Shown here one piece after another: positions 13,150-23,836 of a stretch of DNA of 64,000 nt. Numbering within the stretch: the stretch's first letter is position 1; every line of letters begins with the position of its first letter. Source of the stretch: Erythrobacter longus (lineage in GTDB: Bacteria; Pseudomonadota; Alphaproteobacteria; Sphingomonadales; Sphingomonadaceae); contig NZ_JMIW01000001.1 in the NCBI RefSeq assembly GCF_000715015.1, positions 248,001 through 312,000 of the forward strand, read 5' to 3'. The notes below the pieces were generated by a model that ran no database searches, was not told the origin of the DNA, and saw nothing but the letters and a program-made list of their open reading frames with translations. The position numbers and the translations under genes were made by a program.

Positions 13150-13764
13150 TTAACGCGAGTAGAACTCGACCACGAGGTTTGGTTCCATCGTTACCGGGTA
13201 AGGCACTTCGTCAAGCTTCGGCACGCGGGTGAACTGCACCTTGTCGTTGCCATCCGGTGCAACGTAGTCAGGAATTTCACGCTCTGGCAGGCTTTGCGCT
13301 TCGATCACGAGGACCATTTCCTTGGCCTTGTTGCCGAGGCTGATGACATCGCCCACGTCACAGCGACGCGAAGGAATGTTACACTTTACACCGTTTACAT
13401 AGATGTGGCCGTGGTTGACGATCTGACGCGCTGCAAAGATCGTTGGCGCGAACTTGGCGCGGTAAACGATCATGTCGAGGCGGCGCTCGAGCAGGCCGAT
13501 GAGGTTTTGGCCGGTGTCACCCTTCAAGCGGGTTGCGTCTTTGTAGGTTGAGCGGAACTGCTTCTCGGTCACGTCGCCGTAATAGCCTTTGAGCTTCTGC
13601 TTTGCGCGAAGCTGAAGACCGAAGTCGCTCACCTTGCTCTTACGACGCTGACCGTGTTGGCCCGGGCCATAAGAACGCTTGTTCACTGGAGAATTTGGAC
13701 GGCCCCAGATGTTTTCGCCCATCCGGCGGTCGAGTTTATGCTTGGAGCTCTTACGCTTCGACAT
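13150..13764 (-). CDS. rpsD: 30S ribosomal protein S4
   Basis: S4 is a primary assembly protein of the small ribosomal subunit and binds 16S rRNA. The protein has 204 residues, with [20 protein letters not shown] at the start and the S4 RNA-binding domain at [20 protein letters not shown] and [12 protein letters not shown]. The frame stays open to 13836, but AAGGAAAG precedes the ATG at 13764, which matches the family N-terminus. It is monocistronic here, ends in a strong terminator, and is not part of a ribosomal operon in this window. Confidence 0.97.
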   Translation of the reverse strand: MSKRKSSKHKLDRRMGENIWGRPNSPVNKRSYGPGQHGQRRKSKVSDFGLQLRAKQKLKGYYGDVTEKQFRSTYKDATRLKGDTGQNLIGLLERRLDMIVYRAKFAPTIFAARQIVNHGHIYVNGVKCNIPSRRCDVGDVISLGNKAKEMVLVIEAQSLPEREIPDYVAPDGNDKVQFTRVPKLDEVPYPVTMEPNLVVEFYSR

Positions 13765-13937
13765 ATGTCTTTCCTTTAAATTTGCCTGGCCTACCCCCCA
13801 GTCACATTGACCAGCGGCAGGCGTTGAACCCGGCATCGCACCACTAAGCCGATTTGCTCAGTGCGGTCGCCGCTTCACCGGGGTGCGGGACCAATCTTGC
13901 CAGCGCGCGTATACAGTGCCGCGCGTCTAAATCAAGT

Positions 13938-14684
13938 TTAATCGGAAACGTCTTTGTCGGGTCGGCCCAGAGAGGTGAGAACCCCGCGCAAGGTGCGCAC
14001 CTCAAGGTGGTTCCAACCCGGCTTTGTCAGCACCGTGCGAAGGGTGCGCCTTGTCGCTTCTGCACGGGCCTCTGGATAGAAATACCCCTTTGGGCCAAGC
14101 ATCCCTTCAAGATGCGCGATCAGGCCCTCAAGCTCGTCCTGCGGGGCAGGGGGAAGGGTGTCTTCCTCGGCTGTAGGCTGGACCAGATCGCTTTGTTCAA
14201 GCTCACGCCCGATGCGCGACCATTCATAAGCGGTCAGGATTACCGCTTGCGCAAGGTTCAGCGAGCCAAATTCAGGATTGATAGGCACCGTCAGGATATG
14301 GCGAGCAAGCGCCACGTCTTCGGTTGCCAAACCAGATGCCTCCCGCCCGAACAACACCGCATGCCGCCCGTTTTGCGAGTGCATCAGGCGGGCTGCATCA
14401 TCTGGGCCCACGACAGGCTTGGTCACCCCCCGCTTGCGCACCGTGGTGGCGTAAACATGCTCGCAGTCAGCGACGGCCTCTGCAGTCGTTTCGTAAATCT
14501 TCGCCTCGTCCAGAACGGTATCGGCACCCGCTGCCGCTGGCCCGGCGCTCGGGTTTGGCCAGCCATCACGCGGGGCAACGATGCGCATTTCCGTCAGCCC
14601 AAAGTTGAGCATGGCGCGCGCAGCTTTACCGATGTTCTCACCCAATTGCGGGCGCACCAGCACGATGATCGGCTTATTGCTCAC
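13938..14684 (-). CDS. trmJ: tRNA (cytidine/uridine-2'-O-)-methyltransferase TrmJ-like
   Basis: This SPOUT-superfamily RNA methyltransferase probably makes 2'-O-methyl at tRNA position 32. The N-terminal LVRPQLGENIGKAARAMLNF is the TrmJ family start. The knotted SAM-binding C-terminal motifs are AVLFGREASGL and the NPEFGSLNLAQAV block. A C-terminal helical extension brings it to 248 residues. It is the last gene of the rpiB-glyA-nrdR-trmJ run, three bases after nrdR. Confidence 0.9.
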   Translation of the reverse strand: MSNKPIIVLVRPQLGENIGKAARAMLNFGLTEMRIVAPRDGWPNPSAGPAAAGADTVLDEAKIYETTAEAVADCEHVYATTVRKRGVTKPVVGPDDAARLMHSQNGRHAVLFGREASGLATEDVALARHILTVPINPEFGSLNLAQAVILTAYEWSRIGRELEQSDLVQPTAEEDTLPPAPQDELEGLIAHLEGMLGPKGYFYPEARAEATRRTLRTVLTKPGWNHLEVRTLRGVLTSLGRPDKDVSD

Positions 14685-14687
14685 AGA

Positions 14688-15164
14688 TCAGTCTTTAGCC
14701 GCATCAGCAATCGTGCTGGCAAACTCTTCGAAGTCCTTGGCCTCAGAGAAATCGCGGTAGACGCTGGCAAAGCGGATGTAGGCGACCGAATCCAGCTGCT
14801 TCAAACCATCCATCACCATCTCGCCAATGCGCGAGGAGGGCACCTCGGAATCGCCAGCGGTCTCAACCTGGCGTTGAATTCCGGAGACGAGCTGATCGAT
14901 GCGTTCCTGTGATACCTCGCGCTTGCGACAGGCGAGCGAAACCGATTTTTCAAGCTTGGAGCGTTCGAACGGTTCGCGCCGGGGTTCAGAGCCGTCGAGG
15001 CCCGTTTTCACGATGACAACTTCGCGCAATTGCACGCGTTCGAATGTGGTGAAGCGTGCGCCACACGAATTGCACTGACGACGCCTGCGAATCGAGGTGT
15101 TATCCTCGGTCGGGCGACTGTCTTTCACCTGCGTGTCGTCATGGGCGCAAAAAGGGCAGCGCAT
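14688..15164 (-). CDS. nrdR: Transcriptional repressor NrdR
   Basis: NrdR represses ribonucleotide reductase genes and senses ATP/dATP. The N-terminal zinc ribbon is complete ([17 protein letters not shown] and [13 protein letters not shown]). The ATP-cone domain follows, from [18 protein letters not shown] to the C-terminus. The length is 158 residues. The gene lies ten bases downstream of glyA, an arrangement common in proteobacteria. Confidence 0.96.
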   Translation of the reverse strand: MRCPFCAHDDTQVKDSRPTEDNTSIRRRRQCNSCGARFTTFERVQLREVVIVKTGLDGSEPRREPFERSKLEKSVSLACRKREVSQERIDQLVSGIQRQVETAGDSEVPSSRIGEMVMDGLKQLDSVAYIRFASVYRDFSEAKDFEEFASTIADAAKD

Positions 15165-15173
15165 ATGGGGTGC

Positions 15174-16484
15174 TTAGCTTTCCGGATAGACCGGGAAGTC
15201 AGCGCACAGCTTGGCGACGCGGCCCCGCACGCTTTCTTCGATCTGTGCATCACCTTCCGGGCCATTCTTCGAAAGCCCGTCGACGACTTCGGCGATAAGC
15301 TGGCCAATCTGACGAAATTCAAGCGGGCCAAAACCGCGCGTCGTGCCCGCTGGCGTTCCTAAGCGGATACCAGAAGTCACAAAGGGTGAGCGTGTGTCGA
15401 AGGGAATGCCGTTTTTGTTGCAAGTGAGCCATGCGCGGTCGAGGCCAGCTTCTGCCGCTTTACCAGTCACATCCTTCGCTGTGAGGTCGACCAACATAGA
15501 GTGGTTGTCCGTGCCGCCTGAAACGATGCGAAGACCATTTTCTTCAAGGCTCGCAGCCAGTGCGCGGGCGTTTTCAACGATGCGGTGCGCGTAGGTTTTG
15601 AACTCAGGCGCCAGCGCTTCTTTGAACGCCACCGCCTTGGCGGCCACGACATGCATCAAAGGACCGCCCTGAAGGCCGGGGAACACCGCCATATTCAATG
15701 GCTTGGTAAATTTCTCGTCATTCCATAGGATGATGCCGGAACGCGGGCCACGAAGGCTTTTGTGCGTTGTTGAGGTCACAATGTCGCAATGCGGGAAGGG
15801 CGAGGGATGCGCGCCGCCAGCAACGAGGCCGGAAATGTGGCTCATATCGCACAGAAGGACCGCGCCCACTTCATCGGCAATAGCGCGGAATGCCGCAAAA
15901 TCCCATTGGCGCGAATAGGCGGTGCCGCCGCAGATGATGAGCTTTGGCTTGTGCTCGCGCGCGGTAGCCGCAACCGCATCCATATCGATCAGTTCTTCGC
16001 CCTCGGTTACGCCGTAGCTGACCGGATTGAACCACTTGCCGCTCATATTGACGGGCGAACCATGGGTCAGGTGACCGCCAGAATTGAGGTCGAGGCCCAT
16101 AAAGGTGTCGCCGGGCTCAAGCATGGCAAGGAACACCGCCTGGTTCATCTGGCTGCCCGAGTTTGGCTGCACATTGGCAAAATTGCATCCAAACAATTGC
16201 TTGGCGCGCTCAATTGCCAGTGTTTCGACCACGTCGGCATAGTCGCAGCCGCCATAATAACGCTTGCCCGGATAGCCTTCGGCATATTTGTTGGTGAAGA
16301 CGCTGCCAGTCGCCTCAAGCACAGCCTTCGAGGCGATATTTTCCGAGGCGATCAGCTCGATCTTGTCCTGTTGACGCGCGAGTTCCTTGCCAACGGCTGC
16401 CGCGATTTCGGGATCGGCTGTCGCCAGATCATCATGCCAGAAGCCGCTCATCGGGTCGGTTAGGGTCGAAGGGTTAGTGCTCAT
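15174..16484 (-). CDS. glyA: Serine hydroxymethyltransferase
   Basis: GlyA is a PLP enzyme that interconverts serine and glycine and charges tetrahydrofolate with one-carbon units. It is 436 residues long. The PLP lysine is in [15 protein letters not shown], and the family motifs [18 protein letters not shown] and [10 protein letters not shown] are present. The start overlaps the rpiB stop by four bases (ATGA), so the two are coupled. It feeds the purine pathway represented by purL in this window. Confidence 0.98.
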   Translation of the reverse strand: MSTNPSTLTDPMSGFWHDDLATADPEIAAAVGKELARQQDKIELIASENIASKAVLEATGSVFTNKYAEGYPGKRYYGGCDYADVVETLAIERAKQLFGCNFANVQPNSGSQMNQAVFLAMLEPGDTFMGLDLNSGGHLTHGSPVNMSGKWFNPVSYGVTEGEELIDMDAVAATAREHKPKLIICGGTAYSRQWDFAAFRAIADEVGAVLLCDMSHISGLVAGGAHPSPFPHCDIVTSTTHKSLRGPRSGIILWNDEKFTKPLNMAVFPGLQGGPLMHVVAAKAVAFKEALAPEFKTYAHRIVENARALAASLEENGLRIVSGGTDNHSMLVDLTAKDVTGKAAEAGLDRAWLTCNKNGIPFDTRSPFVTSGIRLGTPAGTTRGFGPLEFRQIGQLIAEVVDGLSKNGPEGDAQIEESVRGRVAKLCADFPVYPES

Positions 16485-16972
16485 TGGTGTGTCTCGATGT
16501 GATCTGGGCCAGAATCTGGAGTTGCAGGTGGATTGCCGAGCTTTGCAACGCGGCGTTGATGACGGCCAGCCGGATCACCTTCATCGGCAAACTGAGTGGC
16601 AAGAAACGTAGCTACGCAAGACTTCGCCATTTCGATGCCTGTTAAACGCGCACCCAAGGCAATGCAGTTTGCGTTGTTGTGTTCCCGCGCAAGGGCTGCG
16701 GACAGTGGCTCTGACACAAGCGCGCAGCGAACGCCGGGATGGCGGTTGACGCTGATCGAAATGCCAATGCCCGATCCGCACAAGGCGACACCGAATTGGG
16801 CTGTTCCATCGGCAATGACACCAGCAAGCTTGTACCCATAATCGGGATAATCGACGCTTTCCCCGGCTTGTGGGCCCAGGTCAGCGACTTCATGCCCTTC
16901 TTCCATCAACCATTCAGCAAGCTCAGCTTTCAGGTCCGTGGCGGCATGATCAGAGGCAATGGCAATACGCAT
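16481..16972 (-). CDS. rpiB: Ribose-5-phosphate isomerase B
   Basis: RpiB interconverts ribose 5-phosphate and ribulose 5-phosphate. The N-terminal [15 protein letters not shown] and [11 protein letters not shown] are family motifs. The active-site cysteine is in [16 protein letters not shown], and [14 protein letters not shown] follows. A C-terminal tail of about 25 residues beyond the catalytic domain is proline-rich. It is the first gene of the rpiB-glyA-nrdR-trmJ cluster, and its promoter must lie in the 154-bp gap shared with the divergent gene at 17127. Confidence 0.93.
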   Translation of the reverse strand: MRIAIASDHAATDLKAELAEWLMEEGHEVADLGPQAGESVDYPDYGYKLAGVIADGTAQFGVALCGSGIGISISVNRHPGVRCALVSEPLSAALAREHNNANCIALGARLTGIEMAKSCVATFLATQFADEGDPAGRHQRRVAKLGNPPATPDSGPDHIETHQ

Positions 16973-17126
16973 GACGCGCTACATAGTGTGGTGATGCGTT
17001 CGACTCCACCCCGATATCATGGCTTTTCGACGTTTCCGGCCATGCAAAGGCTCTAACGCTTGATAGCAGGCGCGCGATGTTTCATGCCGTGCGCTTGATG
17101 ATTGGTCAGCTTTCAGGTGTAATCCC

Positions 17127-17816
17127 ATGCGTTTCGTGATGTTTTGTGCTCTTTTGCTCGCCTTGGGTGCCATGGGGTCGGCAGGTGCACTTGCCCAGAC
17201 CGCAAATGAACCCGCCCTCGAAGCTGCACAGGTAAAACGCGCATCCGCTATTGCTGCCGGCCATGGCGCTGTTGTCCTTTCGATTCGCAGCGAGATTTAT
17301 CTGGAAGAGCCGCTGGACGTATATTTCCTGCGCGAAGGCGGCGATGTTACCAACGCAGCCGATGTGATCAGTTTCAGGCGCAAACAGAGCTTCTTCGCCT
17401 TTGGCAATTCCACCGTTGAGTATCAGGTGCGCGCCTACCAGTTGAGAGCGGGCACATATCGTTTGATAGCCCACGGTATCGACTGCCCCAAAATCCCGGC
17501 TGAGGATGAACGGTGCTTGGTTGATCGCAGAGGGCTGACGGGTACGGTCGAAGTGTCGCGTCCTTCGCGTGGATACGGCGGGGGCGCGCCCACTTTTGAA
17601 GTCCGAGAAGGAGTGCTCACCAACGCAGGCGAATTTGCACTGACCGCGCGCAATACTATCGAATGGTCAGCAATTCCGCCCAAGGAATTTGGCAAGGTCA
17701 GCCAGCGGTTTCGAGGTCTGAAAAGCGGCCCTGACCCGGTGATCCCGGATGGCTTTAAGCTTAAATACGGGCTCTTCCCGCGCAGTTTCGAAGATGATCG
17801 CGGGCGCCGCTATTAA
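17127..17816 (+). CDS. Exported protein of unknown function
   Basis: The 229-residue protein has a signal peptide ending near GALAQ and no further membrane segment. The mature part begins with a repeatable strand pattern and contains CPKIPAEDERC, which could be a disulfide loop. I recognise no known domain. It is divergent from rpiB and convergent with the ParA gene, so it is probably a single-gene transcript. Confidence 0.7.
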   Translation: MRFVMFCALLLALGAMGSAGALAQTANEPALEAAQVKRASAIAAGHGAVVLSIRSEIYLEEPLDVYFLREGGDVTNAADVISFRRKQSFFAFGNSTVEYQVRAYQLRAGTYRLIAHGIDCPKIPAEDERCLVDRRGLTGTVEVSRPSRGYGGGAPTFEVREGVLTNAGEFALTARNTIEWSAIPPKEFGKVSQRFRGLKSGPDPVIPDGFKLKYGLFPRSFEDDRGRRY

Positions 17817-17843
17817 GGGCAGGACCCTAAGTCAGCGTGCAAC

Positions 17844-18491
17844 TCAGCCCTTCGACTTTTTGAGCGATTTGTTGAGCCATTTCCAGAGCATGTCGATTTC
17901 GCCGGCGGCCTTTCCGTCAGGTGCAAGCTCGCTGGCGGTTTCGCCCTTTGCGCTTGAACGGTGGAAGTCGGCGCGCTCTCCCAATTCTACCGGGCAAATC
18001 TCGAGCCCCATTTGCCGAGCTGCTTTGCGGGCGTCTTCTGCAAGCTTGGTCGCGCCAGTGGGCACCGCGTTTAACACCACATAAGCGGGCGTCTTCGCGT
18101 AATTCACAAGGTCAGCGATGGGTTCAAGTGCGGCCAGATCAAAGGCACGCGGGCGAGTTGGGATGAGGACGATGTCCGCTGCCTTGATCGCCTCGCGCGC
18201 TGCTGCATCGGCGTGGGGAGGGGTGTCCACCACCACAAAATCTACGCCGTTTTTCTTCGCGCTTTCAATTGTGCGGCCAAGCCGGGCAGGGGGAGCTGTC
18301 ACCACAACGGGCAGGAAATCCCCGCGCCAATCGCTCCACGCAGCCGCCGTTGCCTGAGGGTCGGTGTCGACCACGCAGGATTCGTGTTTCGCCGCCGCCG
18401 CGCGGGTAGCCAAATTGACCGCAAGCGTGGTCTTACCCGAGCCGCCCTTCTGGCTGACGATGGCGACAGTTATGGAGTTTGACTTTGGCAT
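17844..18491 (-). CDS. Orphan ParA-family ATPase
   Basis: This MinD/ParA-type P-loop ATPase has 215 residues. The deviant Walker A motif is SQKGGSGKTTLA near residue 13. Switch I is DTDPQATAAAWSDW and Walker B-like VVDTPPHAD. It lacks the N-terminal HTH of plasmid ParA, and no ParB or parS-like array is nearby. Such short ParA proteins often position cargo other than DNA, for example chemotaxis or storage complexes, but the partner cannot be told here. The next gene upstream is 87 bp away and unrelated. Confidence 0.88.
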   Translation of the reverse strand: MPKSNSITVAIVSQKGGSGKTTLAVNLATRAAAAKHESCVVDTDPQATAAAWSDWRGDFLPVVVTAPPARLGRTIESAKKNGVDFVVVDTPPHADAAAREAIKAADIVLIPTRPRAFDLAALEPIADLVNYAKTPAYVVLNAVPTGATKLAEDARKAARQMGLEICPVELGERADFHRSSAKGETASELAPDGKAAGEIDMLWKWLNKSLKKSKG

Positions 18492-18577
18492 GGGATGTTC
18501 CCGTGATCTTTAAGCGTTCACGATCCCCCAACTGGCTATATATTGCAAGTGCGAAGGTAAAAGCCAGCCTAGCTGCC

Positions 18578-19171
18578 TTAGCCTACGCCTGCTGCTTGGA
18601 GCCGTTCAATCACTTCAGGGTTTTTTTGAAGATAGTCGACCACTTTGGCCTGGATTTTCTCGACCTCAACCTGCTGCGCAGCGTTCACATCTGAAAAAAA
18701 CGCCTCATTAGCCGCAGCAACCGCGGGGTCTGCCAAAAGCCCTTGGGCGCTGGAAAAATATCGCTGTCCGCTTGGAGTGGTGGCAAAAGCACGGATGTCT
18801 TGAAGCTCGGACAGAGTAAACTCCCGCGTGTAAGCAATCGCGGTCGATTTGATCATGCTGGGCAGATGTTTGACGATCATGGGCCGCATCACCTCGGGCA
18901 ATGAAGCGAGAAAGTCGTCCATGATTGCCTTGATGCCTGGCTCTTCAAAGATCGGACCAGTCATAAACGATCCCGCCATCTGGTTGCCCATGGTGGTTGC
19001 TGTGTCGATCATCGCTTGCTCGCGTGTGTCGGGCGGAAACACGACTTCCATAATCGCCATGGCTTCAGCAAGCTCATCAGCAGGAGGAGTGTAGGTGTCC
19101 GTTTGAGCAAGAGCGGGGGTGGTGAGCAAGAGAGCGCCCGCTCCCAAAGCGAGAGTTTTCAGGAACTTCAT
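18578..19171 (-). CDS. Exported DUF2059-domain protein
   Basis: The protein of 197 residues has a clean signal peptide (ends TPALAQ). It carries the DUF2059 region in its second half, with FTLSELQDIRAFATTPSGQRYFS as the recognisable core. The function of the domain is not known. It starts 11 bp after the rpoD stop on the same strand, so it may be read from the rpoD transcript. Confidence 0.8.
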   Translation of the reverse strand: MKFLKTLALGAGALLLTTPALAQTDTYTPPADELAEAMAIMEVVFPPDTREQAMIDTATTMGNQMAGSFMTGPIFEEPGIKAIMDDFLASLPEVMRPMIVKHLPSMIKSTAIAYTREFTLSELQDIRAFATTPSGQRYFSSAQGLLADPAVAAANEAFFSDVNAAQQVEVEKIQAKVVDYLQKNPEVIERLQAAGVG

Positions 19172-19182
19172 CTTCGGTCCTA

Positions 19183-21207
19183 CTACTGATCCAAGAATGA
19201 CCGCATCTTGCGGCTGCGGCTCGGGTGCTTCAATTTGCGCAGCGCCTTTGCCTCGATCTGACGGATACGTTCACGGGTAACGGAGAACTGCTGGCCCACT
19301 TCTTCGAGCGTGTGGTCGGTGTTCATACCGATACCAAAGCGCATCCGCAGAACGCGCTCTTCACGCGGGGTGAGCGAGGCGAGCACGCGGGTGACGGTTT
19401 CCTTGAGGTTTGCCTGAATAGCAGCATCCACAGGGATGATCGCGTTCTTGTCCTCGATAAAATCACCAAGGTGCGAATCTTCTTCGTCACCGATTGGCGT
19501 TTCGAGGCTGATCGGCTCTTTGGCGATTTTCATCACCTTGCGAACCTTCTCCAATGGCATGGAGAGACGCGCTGCCATTTCTTCCGGCGTCGGCTCGCGG
19601 CCTTCCTCGTGAAGGAACTGGCGGGACGTGCGGACCAGCTTATTGATCGTCTCGATCATGTGGACCGGAATACGGATCGTGCGTGCCTGGTCGGCAATCG
19701 AGCGGGTGATCGCCTGACGGATCCACCACGTCGCATAGGTCGAAAACTTGTAGCCGCGGCGGTACTCAAACTTGTCGACCGCCTTCATCAGGCCGATGTT
19801 GCCTTCCTGAATAAGATCAAGGAATTGCAGGCCACGGTTGGTGTATTTCTTGGCGATAGAGATCACCAGGCGAAGGTTGGCTTCGACCATTTCCTTCTTG
19901 GCGATACGCGCTTCGCGCTCGCCTTTTTGCACCATGTTGACGATGCGGCGGAACTCCTCGAGCGCCATGCCGGTGTTAGCCGCAATATCGGTGATTTCGG
20001 TGCGGATGCGGTCAAGCGCGCCTTCTTCCTTCTCAGCGAAGGCGGCCCATTTCTTGTCCTTGGCCGCACGCTCAGCAATCCAGGCGTCGTCGAGCTCATT
20101 GCCGACGTAGGATTTGAGGAAGTCAATCCGCTTGATCTTGTGGCGCTCAGCAAGGCGCAGCATCTGGCCACCCAGGGCGGTCAAACGGCGGTTAAAGGCA
20201 TAAAGATTGTCGACAAGAAATTCGATTTTCGCAGCATGGAACTGCACGCTTTCGACTTCTGCGGTGAGCTCTTCAGAGAGCTTTTCATACTTGTTTTCTT
20301 TGGCTTTCGGGAACACGCCGCCATCCGCGAGCACTTGAACCCGCTCAAGCTGAAGCTTTTCGAAGCTTTTGAAAAGCTTGGTAATCCGGGCAAAACGCTC
20401 AATCGCGTCTGGCTTAAGCGCCGCCTCCATTTGCGCCAGAGAAAGAGTGTTGTCCTCCTCCTCTTCATCGTCTTTTTTGGAGCCTTCGCCCTCCTCGCCG
20501 TCTTCGTCATCTTCTTTGTGATCTTCAACTTCATCGTCGTCGTCACGGATGGTCGGGCCAGCGGTCTCTTCGGAGATCTCGCCGCCTTTTTCAGCTTCCT
20601 CGTTTTCCTCTTCCATCTTGTCAGGCGGAGGCTCTTTGGAAAGCATCGCGTCAAGATCGAGGATTTCGCGAAGCTGCATGTCTTCGGAATTTAGCGCTTC
20701 GGACCATTGGATGATCGCGTGGAATGTGATCGGGCTTTGGCAAAGGCCCATGATCATCATGTCGCGGCCCGCTTCAATGCGCTTGGCAATCGCTATCTCG
20801 CCCTCGCGGCTGAGCAGTTCCACCGCGCCCATTTCGCGCAAGTACATACGCACAGGGTCATCGGTGCGCTCACCCGTGCCGGTCTTCTTGGCAGCAGGTT
20901 TCGCAGCAGCGGCAGGCTTTTTCTTCTCGTCGTCGACTTCCATCGCTTCGACTTCGGCTTCCTGTTCAGCCTCAGCTTCCGCTTCCTCGTCGTTTTCGAC
21001 AATCTGGACGCCCATTTCGGACAGCGCGGTCTGGATATCCTCGATCTTGTCTGGGCTCATCTCTCCCGAAGGCAAAGCAGCGTTGAGCTCATCATAAGTG
21101 ATGTAGCCCTTCTTCTTTGCCTTGGTCATGAGCTTCTTCACCGAAGCTTCATTGAGGTCGATCAGCGGTGCGTCGTCTTTGTCGGTCGCTTTTGCACTCG
21201 AGGCCAT
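19183..21207 (-). CDS. rpoD: RNA polymerase primary sigma factor RpoD (sigma-70)
   Basis: RpoD is the housekeeping sigma factor. From ATG at 21207 the product has 674 residues. Region 1.1 starts with [20 protein letters not shown]. Region 2 includes [20 protein letters not shown], region 3 follows with [10 protein letters not shown], and region 4 has [20 protein letters not shown]. Two highly acidic low-complexity inserts (around residues 70-95 and 205-265) lengthen the protein. The frame is open further upstream to 21534, but those residues are unlike any sigma factor and overlap dnaG. The ribosome binding site is weak. Confidence 0.97.
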   Translation of the reverse strand: MASSAKATDKDDAPLIDLNEASVKKLMTKAKKKGYITYDELNAALPSGEMSPDKIEDIQTALSEMGVQIVENDEEAEAEAEQEAEVEAMEVDDEKKKPAAAAKPAAKKTGTGERTDDPVRMYLREMGAVELLSREGEIAIAKRIEAGRDMMIMGLCQSPITFHAIIQWSEALNSEDMQLREILDLDAMLSKEPPPDKMEEENEEAEKGGEISEETAGPTIRDDDDEVEDHKEDDEDGEEGEGSKKDDEEEEDNTLSLAQMEAALKPDAIERFARITKLFKSFEKLQLERVQVLADGGVFPKAKENKYEKLSEELTAEVESVQFHAAKIEFLVDNLYAFNRRLTALGGQMLRLAERHKIKRIDFLKSYVGNELDDAWIAERAAKDKKWAAFAEKEEGALDRIRTEITDIAANTGMALEEFRRIVNMVQKGEREARIAKKEMVEANLRLVISIAKKYTNRGLQFLDLIQEGNIGLMKAVDKFEYRRGYKFSTYATWWIRQAITRSIADQARTIRIPVHMIETINKLVRTSRQFLHEEGREPTPEEMAARLSMPLEKVRKVMKIAKEPISLETPIGDEEDSHLGDFIEDKNAIIPVDAAIQANLKETVTRVLASLTPREERVLRMRFGIGMNTDHTLEEVGQQFSVTRERIRQIEAKALRKLKHPSRSRKMRSFLDQ

Positions 21208-21328
21208 ATATCTCGTCAGTCCGTATAGCTTGTGATTGTTTGGGCCTGGGTCCGCTATCGAACCGCAGCTTTTGCAACCACCTAACTGTTTATCCCACTC
21301 CGGATCGCAAAACCCGGAGCAACTCAGA

Positions 21329-23173
21329 TCAGCCGGCTGTCCGGCTCTTCTTTCGCCCAAATTCCTTGAGCCGCTCTTCAACTGTGAATAGCTGTTCTCG
21401 CAATCTGACTTGCTCTGCCAAAGCCCCTTCCGGGTCTTCATCAAACCGCGCGATCGTCGCTGCCATAGCAGCTTCGAGCGCTGGCTTTTGGGCCAGCAGC
21501 GATACAGCTTCAGCCAATTCCTCGCGCGCTTCACCGGGGTCTGTGCCTTCTCGAAGAAAGGCGAACTGTTGGTTTACCGGTGGGGCAGGAATGCCTTCAT
21601 CGCTCGATATGGCGTTTGTGGTGTGCGAATCAAGTGTTTCCGAGAGCTCCATCAACGATTCTATCGCAGGGGCGGCATTTGGGTCGAGCTGCGCAAGGCG
21701 TGAGAGTGCCTCGGAATGGGCCGAAATCTGTTCGGGAAAGCGCACAAGCCCGGCGATAACGGCGGACATTAGCGAGGCGCGTTGCCCGCCTGACATGGCG
21801 CGGCCGAGGCGTTCACGCCCCTCTTGCGAAAGACCGGGTTGCGGAGCCTTTCGGTTTTGCCAGTTGCCGCGGTTTTGAAACTGGCGCTGCGGCCCAAGGT
21901 TGTCACGGCGCGGGAAGGCAAATGCAGAAAACCGGTCGAGGAGTTCGCGGCGGTAGAGCGCCTGAATGTCCTTGTTCTCGATCGTATCGACATGCTCCAT
22001 GAGCCGCGCTTTGAGCCCCGCTTTGGATTCTGGACTGGACAGCGGCTGTGCATCGCGTTCCCCTTCCCAAAGGGCATCGAGCAGGCTTTTGGGATTATCG
22101 AGCAGATCCCCCATCGCCTTGGGACCATCGCGGTTAATGAGGTCATCAGGGTCCATGCCGCTGGGCAGGCGCACAATCGAAAGGGATCGCATGGGAGCAA
22201 GCAAGGGAAGGGCGCGCGAAATTGCCCGCATCGCGGCACGCTCGCCTGCTTTGTCTCCGTCAAAGCACAGGATCGGCACTTCAACCATGCGCCACAGCAT
22301 CTCAAGCTGTGTTTCCGTCAGAGCCGTTCCTAGAGGCGCAACCGCATCCCCGAACCCGGCCTGAGCCAGCGCGACCACATCCATATAGCCTTCGACCACA
22401 ATCACGCGGCCAGATTGGCGCGAGGCAGGCGAGGCACGGTGGAGATTGTAGAGCGTGCGGCCCTTGTCGAAGAGCGGCGTGTCGGGGGAGTTCAGATATT
22501 TGGCAACCCCGTCGCGTTTATCCATGATCCGACCACCAAAGGCGATCACACGGCCCCGTGCATCCTGAATGGGGAGCATGACCCGGCCACGAAAGCGGTC
22601 ATAGGTGGTGCCATCGTCGGTCTTGATCCGCATGCCGGTTTCAACCAGCATTTCGTCATCATACCGGGCAAGCGCACGGTTTAATGCCTGCTTGCTCTCT
22701 GGTGCGTAACCAAAGCCGAACTCTTGCAAGGTTTCAGGCTTAAGCCCGCGACCTGTCAGATATTGCATCGCCTCGCGCCCATCGGAACTGCGCAGATTGT
22801 CAAAAAACCACGCTTGCGCATCAGTGGTCACATCGATGAGTTCAGCGCGTTTCTCTGCCTTCTTCGCCGCGATGGGATCAGGGGCAGGGACCTCCATTCC
22901 CGCTTCCGCAGCAAGTTCCTTGCACGCATCGATAAACGACAGCCCCCGCTGCTCCGTCATCCAGGAGATTACATCGCCATGCGCCCCGCAGCCAAAGCAG
23001 TGGTAAAACCCCTTCTGATCATTGACGTAGAAGCTCGGCGTTGCCTCGTTATGGAACGGACAACAGGCCTTCCATTCACGCCCCGCACGGGTGAGCTTGG
23101 TCGAGCGATTGATCACGGTTGATAGCGTGATCCTCGCTCGCAGCTCGTCCTTCCATTGCGGGGTGATCGACAT
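21329..23173 (-). CDS. dnaG: DNA primase
   Basis: DnaG makes RNA primers at the replication fork. From ATG at 23173 it has 614 residues. The N-terminal zinc finger is [12 protein letters not shown]...[10 protein letters not shown], the TOPRIM domain contains [17 protein letters not shown], and the acidic metal residues lie in [11 protein letters not shown]. The C-terminal DnaB-interaction region is alanine- and glutamate-rich. A start at 23209 would add 12 residues with no ribosome binding site. Between its stop and rpoD is a CTCCGG/CCGGAG stem-loop, which could tune rpoD expression. Confidence 0.97.
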   Translation of the reverse strand: MSITPQWKDELRARITLSTVINRSTKLTRAGREWKACCPFHNEATPSFYVNDQKGFYHCFGCGAHGDVISWMTEQRGLSFIDACKELAAEAGMEVPAPDPIAAKKAEKRAELIDVTTDAQAWFFDNLRSSDGREAMQYLTGRGLKPETLQEFGFGYAPESKQALNRALARYDDEMLVETGMRIKTDDGTTYDRFRGRVMLPIQDARGRVIAFGGRIMDKRDGVAKYLNSPDTPLFDKGRTLYNLHRASPASRQSGRVIVVEGYMDVVALAQAGFGDAVAPLGTALTETQLEMLWRMVEVPILCFDGDKAGERAAMRAISRALPLLAPMRSLSIVRLPSGMDPDDLINRDGPKAMGDLLDNPKSLLDALWEGERDAQPLSSPESKAGLKARLMEHVDTIENKDIQALYRRELLDRFSAFAFPRRDNLGPQRQFQNRGNWQNRKAPQPGLSQEGRERLGRAMSGGQRASLMSAVIAGLVRFPEQISAHSEALSRLAQLDPNAAPAIESLMELSETLDSHTTNAISSDEGIPAPPVNQQFAFLREGTDPGEAREELAEAVSLLAQKPALEAAMAATIARFDEDPEGALAEQVRLREQLFTVEERLKEFGRKKSRTAG

Positions 23174-23233
23174 AGGTTCAAAGATGCTCGTGTAGGCGCG
23201 CCTCAGCAAGCGCGGCGGTGGACAAGTCTGTGT

Positions 23234-23686
23234 TTAGCTCAGCGCCGCCTTCACAAGCCCGCTCGCCAGTTTCCCGTCGAGAACCGCGCCGTGCTTCGCC
23301 TTAAGAGCACCCATAACCTGGCCCATGTCCTTCATGGATGAAGCGCCGGTTTCGGCCTTGATCGCCTCAATCGCGGCCTTGGTTTCGTCCTCGCTCATCA
23401 TCTGCGGCAGGAACTCCTCGATCACGGCAAGCTCAGCCGTTTCCTTGTCGGCCAGTTCCTGACGGCCGCCGGTTACGTACATCTCAATCGATTCGCGCCG
23501 CTGCTTGGCCATTTTCTGCAGAACGCTGGTCACCAGAGCATCGTCTTCGATCTCCTTACCAGAGGTGCGTTCTTCAATATCGCGGTCCTTGATCTTGGCG
23601 CTGATCTGGCGAAGCGTTGCTGTGCGCTCCTTTTCTTTGGCTTTCATCGCGGTAATGGTCGCTGCTTTGATGTCGTCACGGATCAT
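23234..23686 (-). CDS. GatB/YqeY domain-containing protein
   Basis: This 150-residue protein of the YqeY family resembles the tail domain of the amidotransferase GatB. The N-terminal MIRDDIKAATITAMKAKEKER and the C-terminal GQVMGALKAKHGAVLDGKLA are the family blocks. It sits just upstream of dnaG on the same strand, an arrangement found in many alphaproteobacteria. The precise function is unknown; a tRNA-related role is often suggested. Confidence 0.92.
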   Translation of the reverse strand: MIRDDIKAATITAMKAKEKERTATLRQISAKIKDRDIEERTSGKEIEDDALVTSVLQKMAKQRRESIEMYVTGGRQELADKETAELAVIEEFLPQMMSEDETKAAIEAIKAETGASSMKDMGQVMGALKAKHGAVLDGKLASGLVKAALS

Positions 23687-23836
23687 CGTAATTCACGTCT
23701 TTCTTGTGGATGGATTGGTTTGATGCAGGGCTTAGCCGAAATATAGCCTGTGAGATAGGTTGACGTGAGGCCCCCACAAGCTTAGCCGGTGAGACTTAGC
23801 GACATTGCTGTAAAACCTTTGCTTGGAGAGCCCCTA

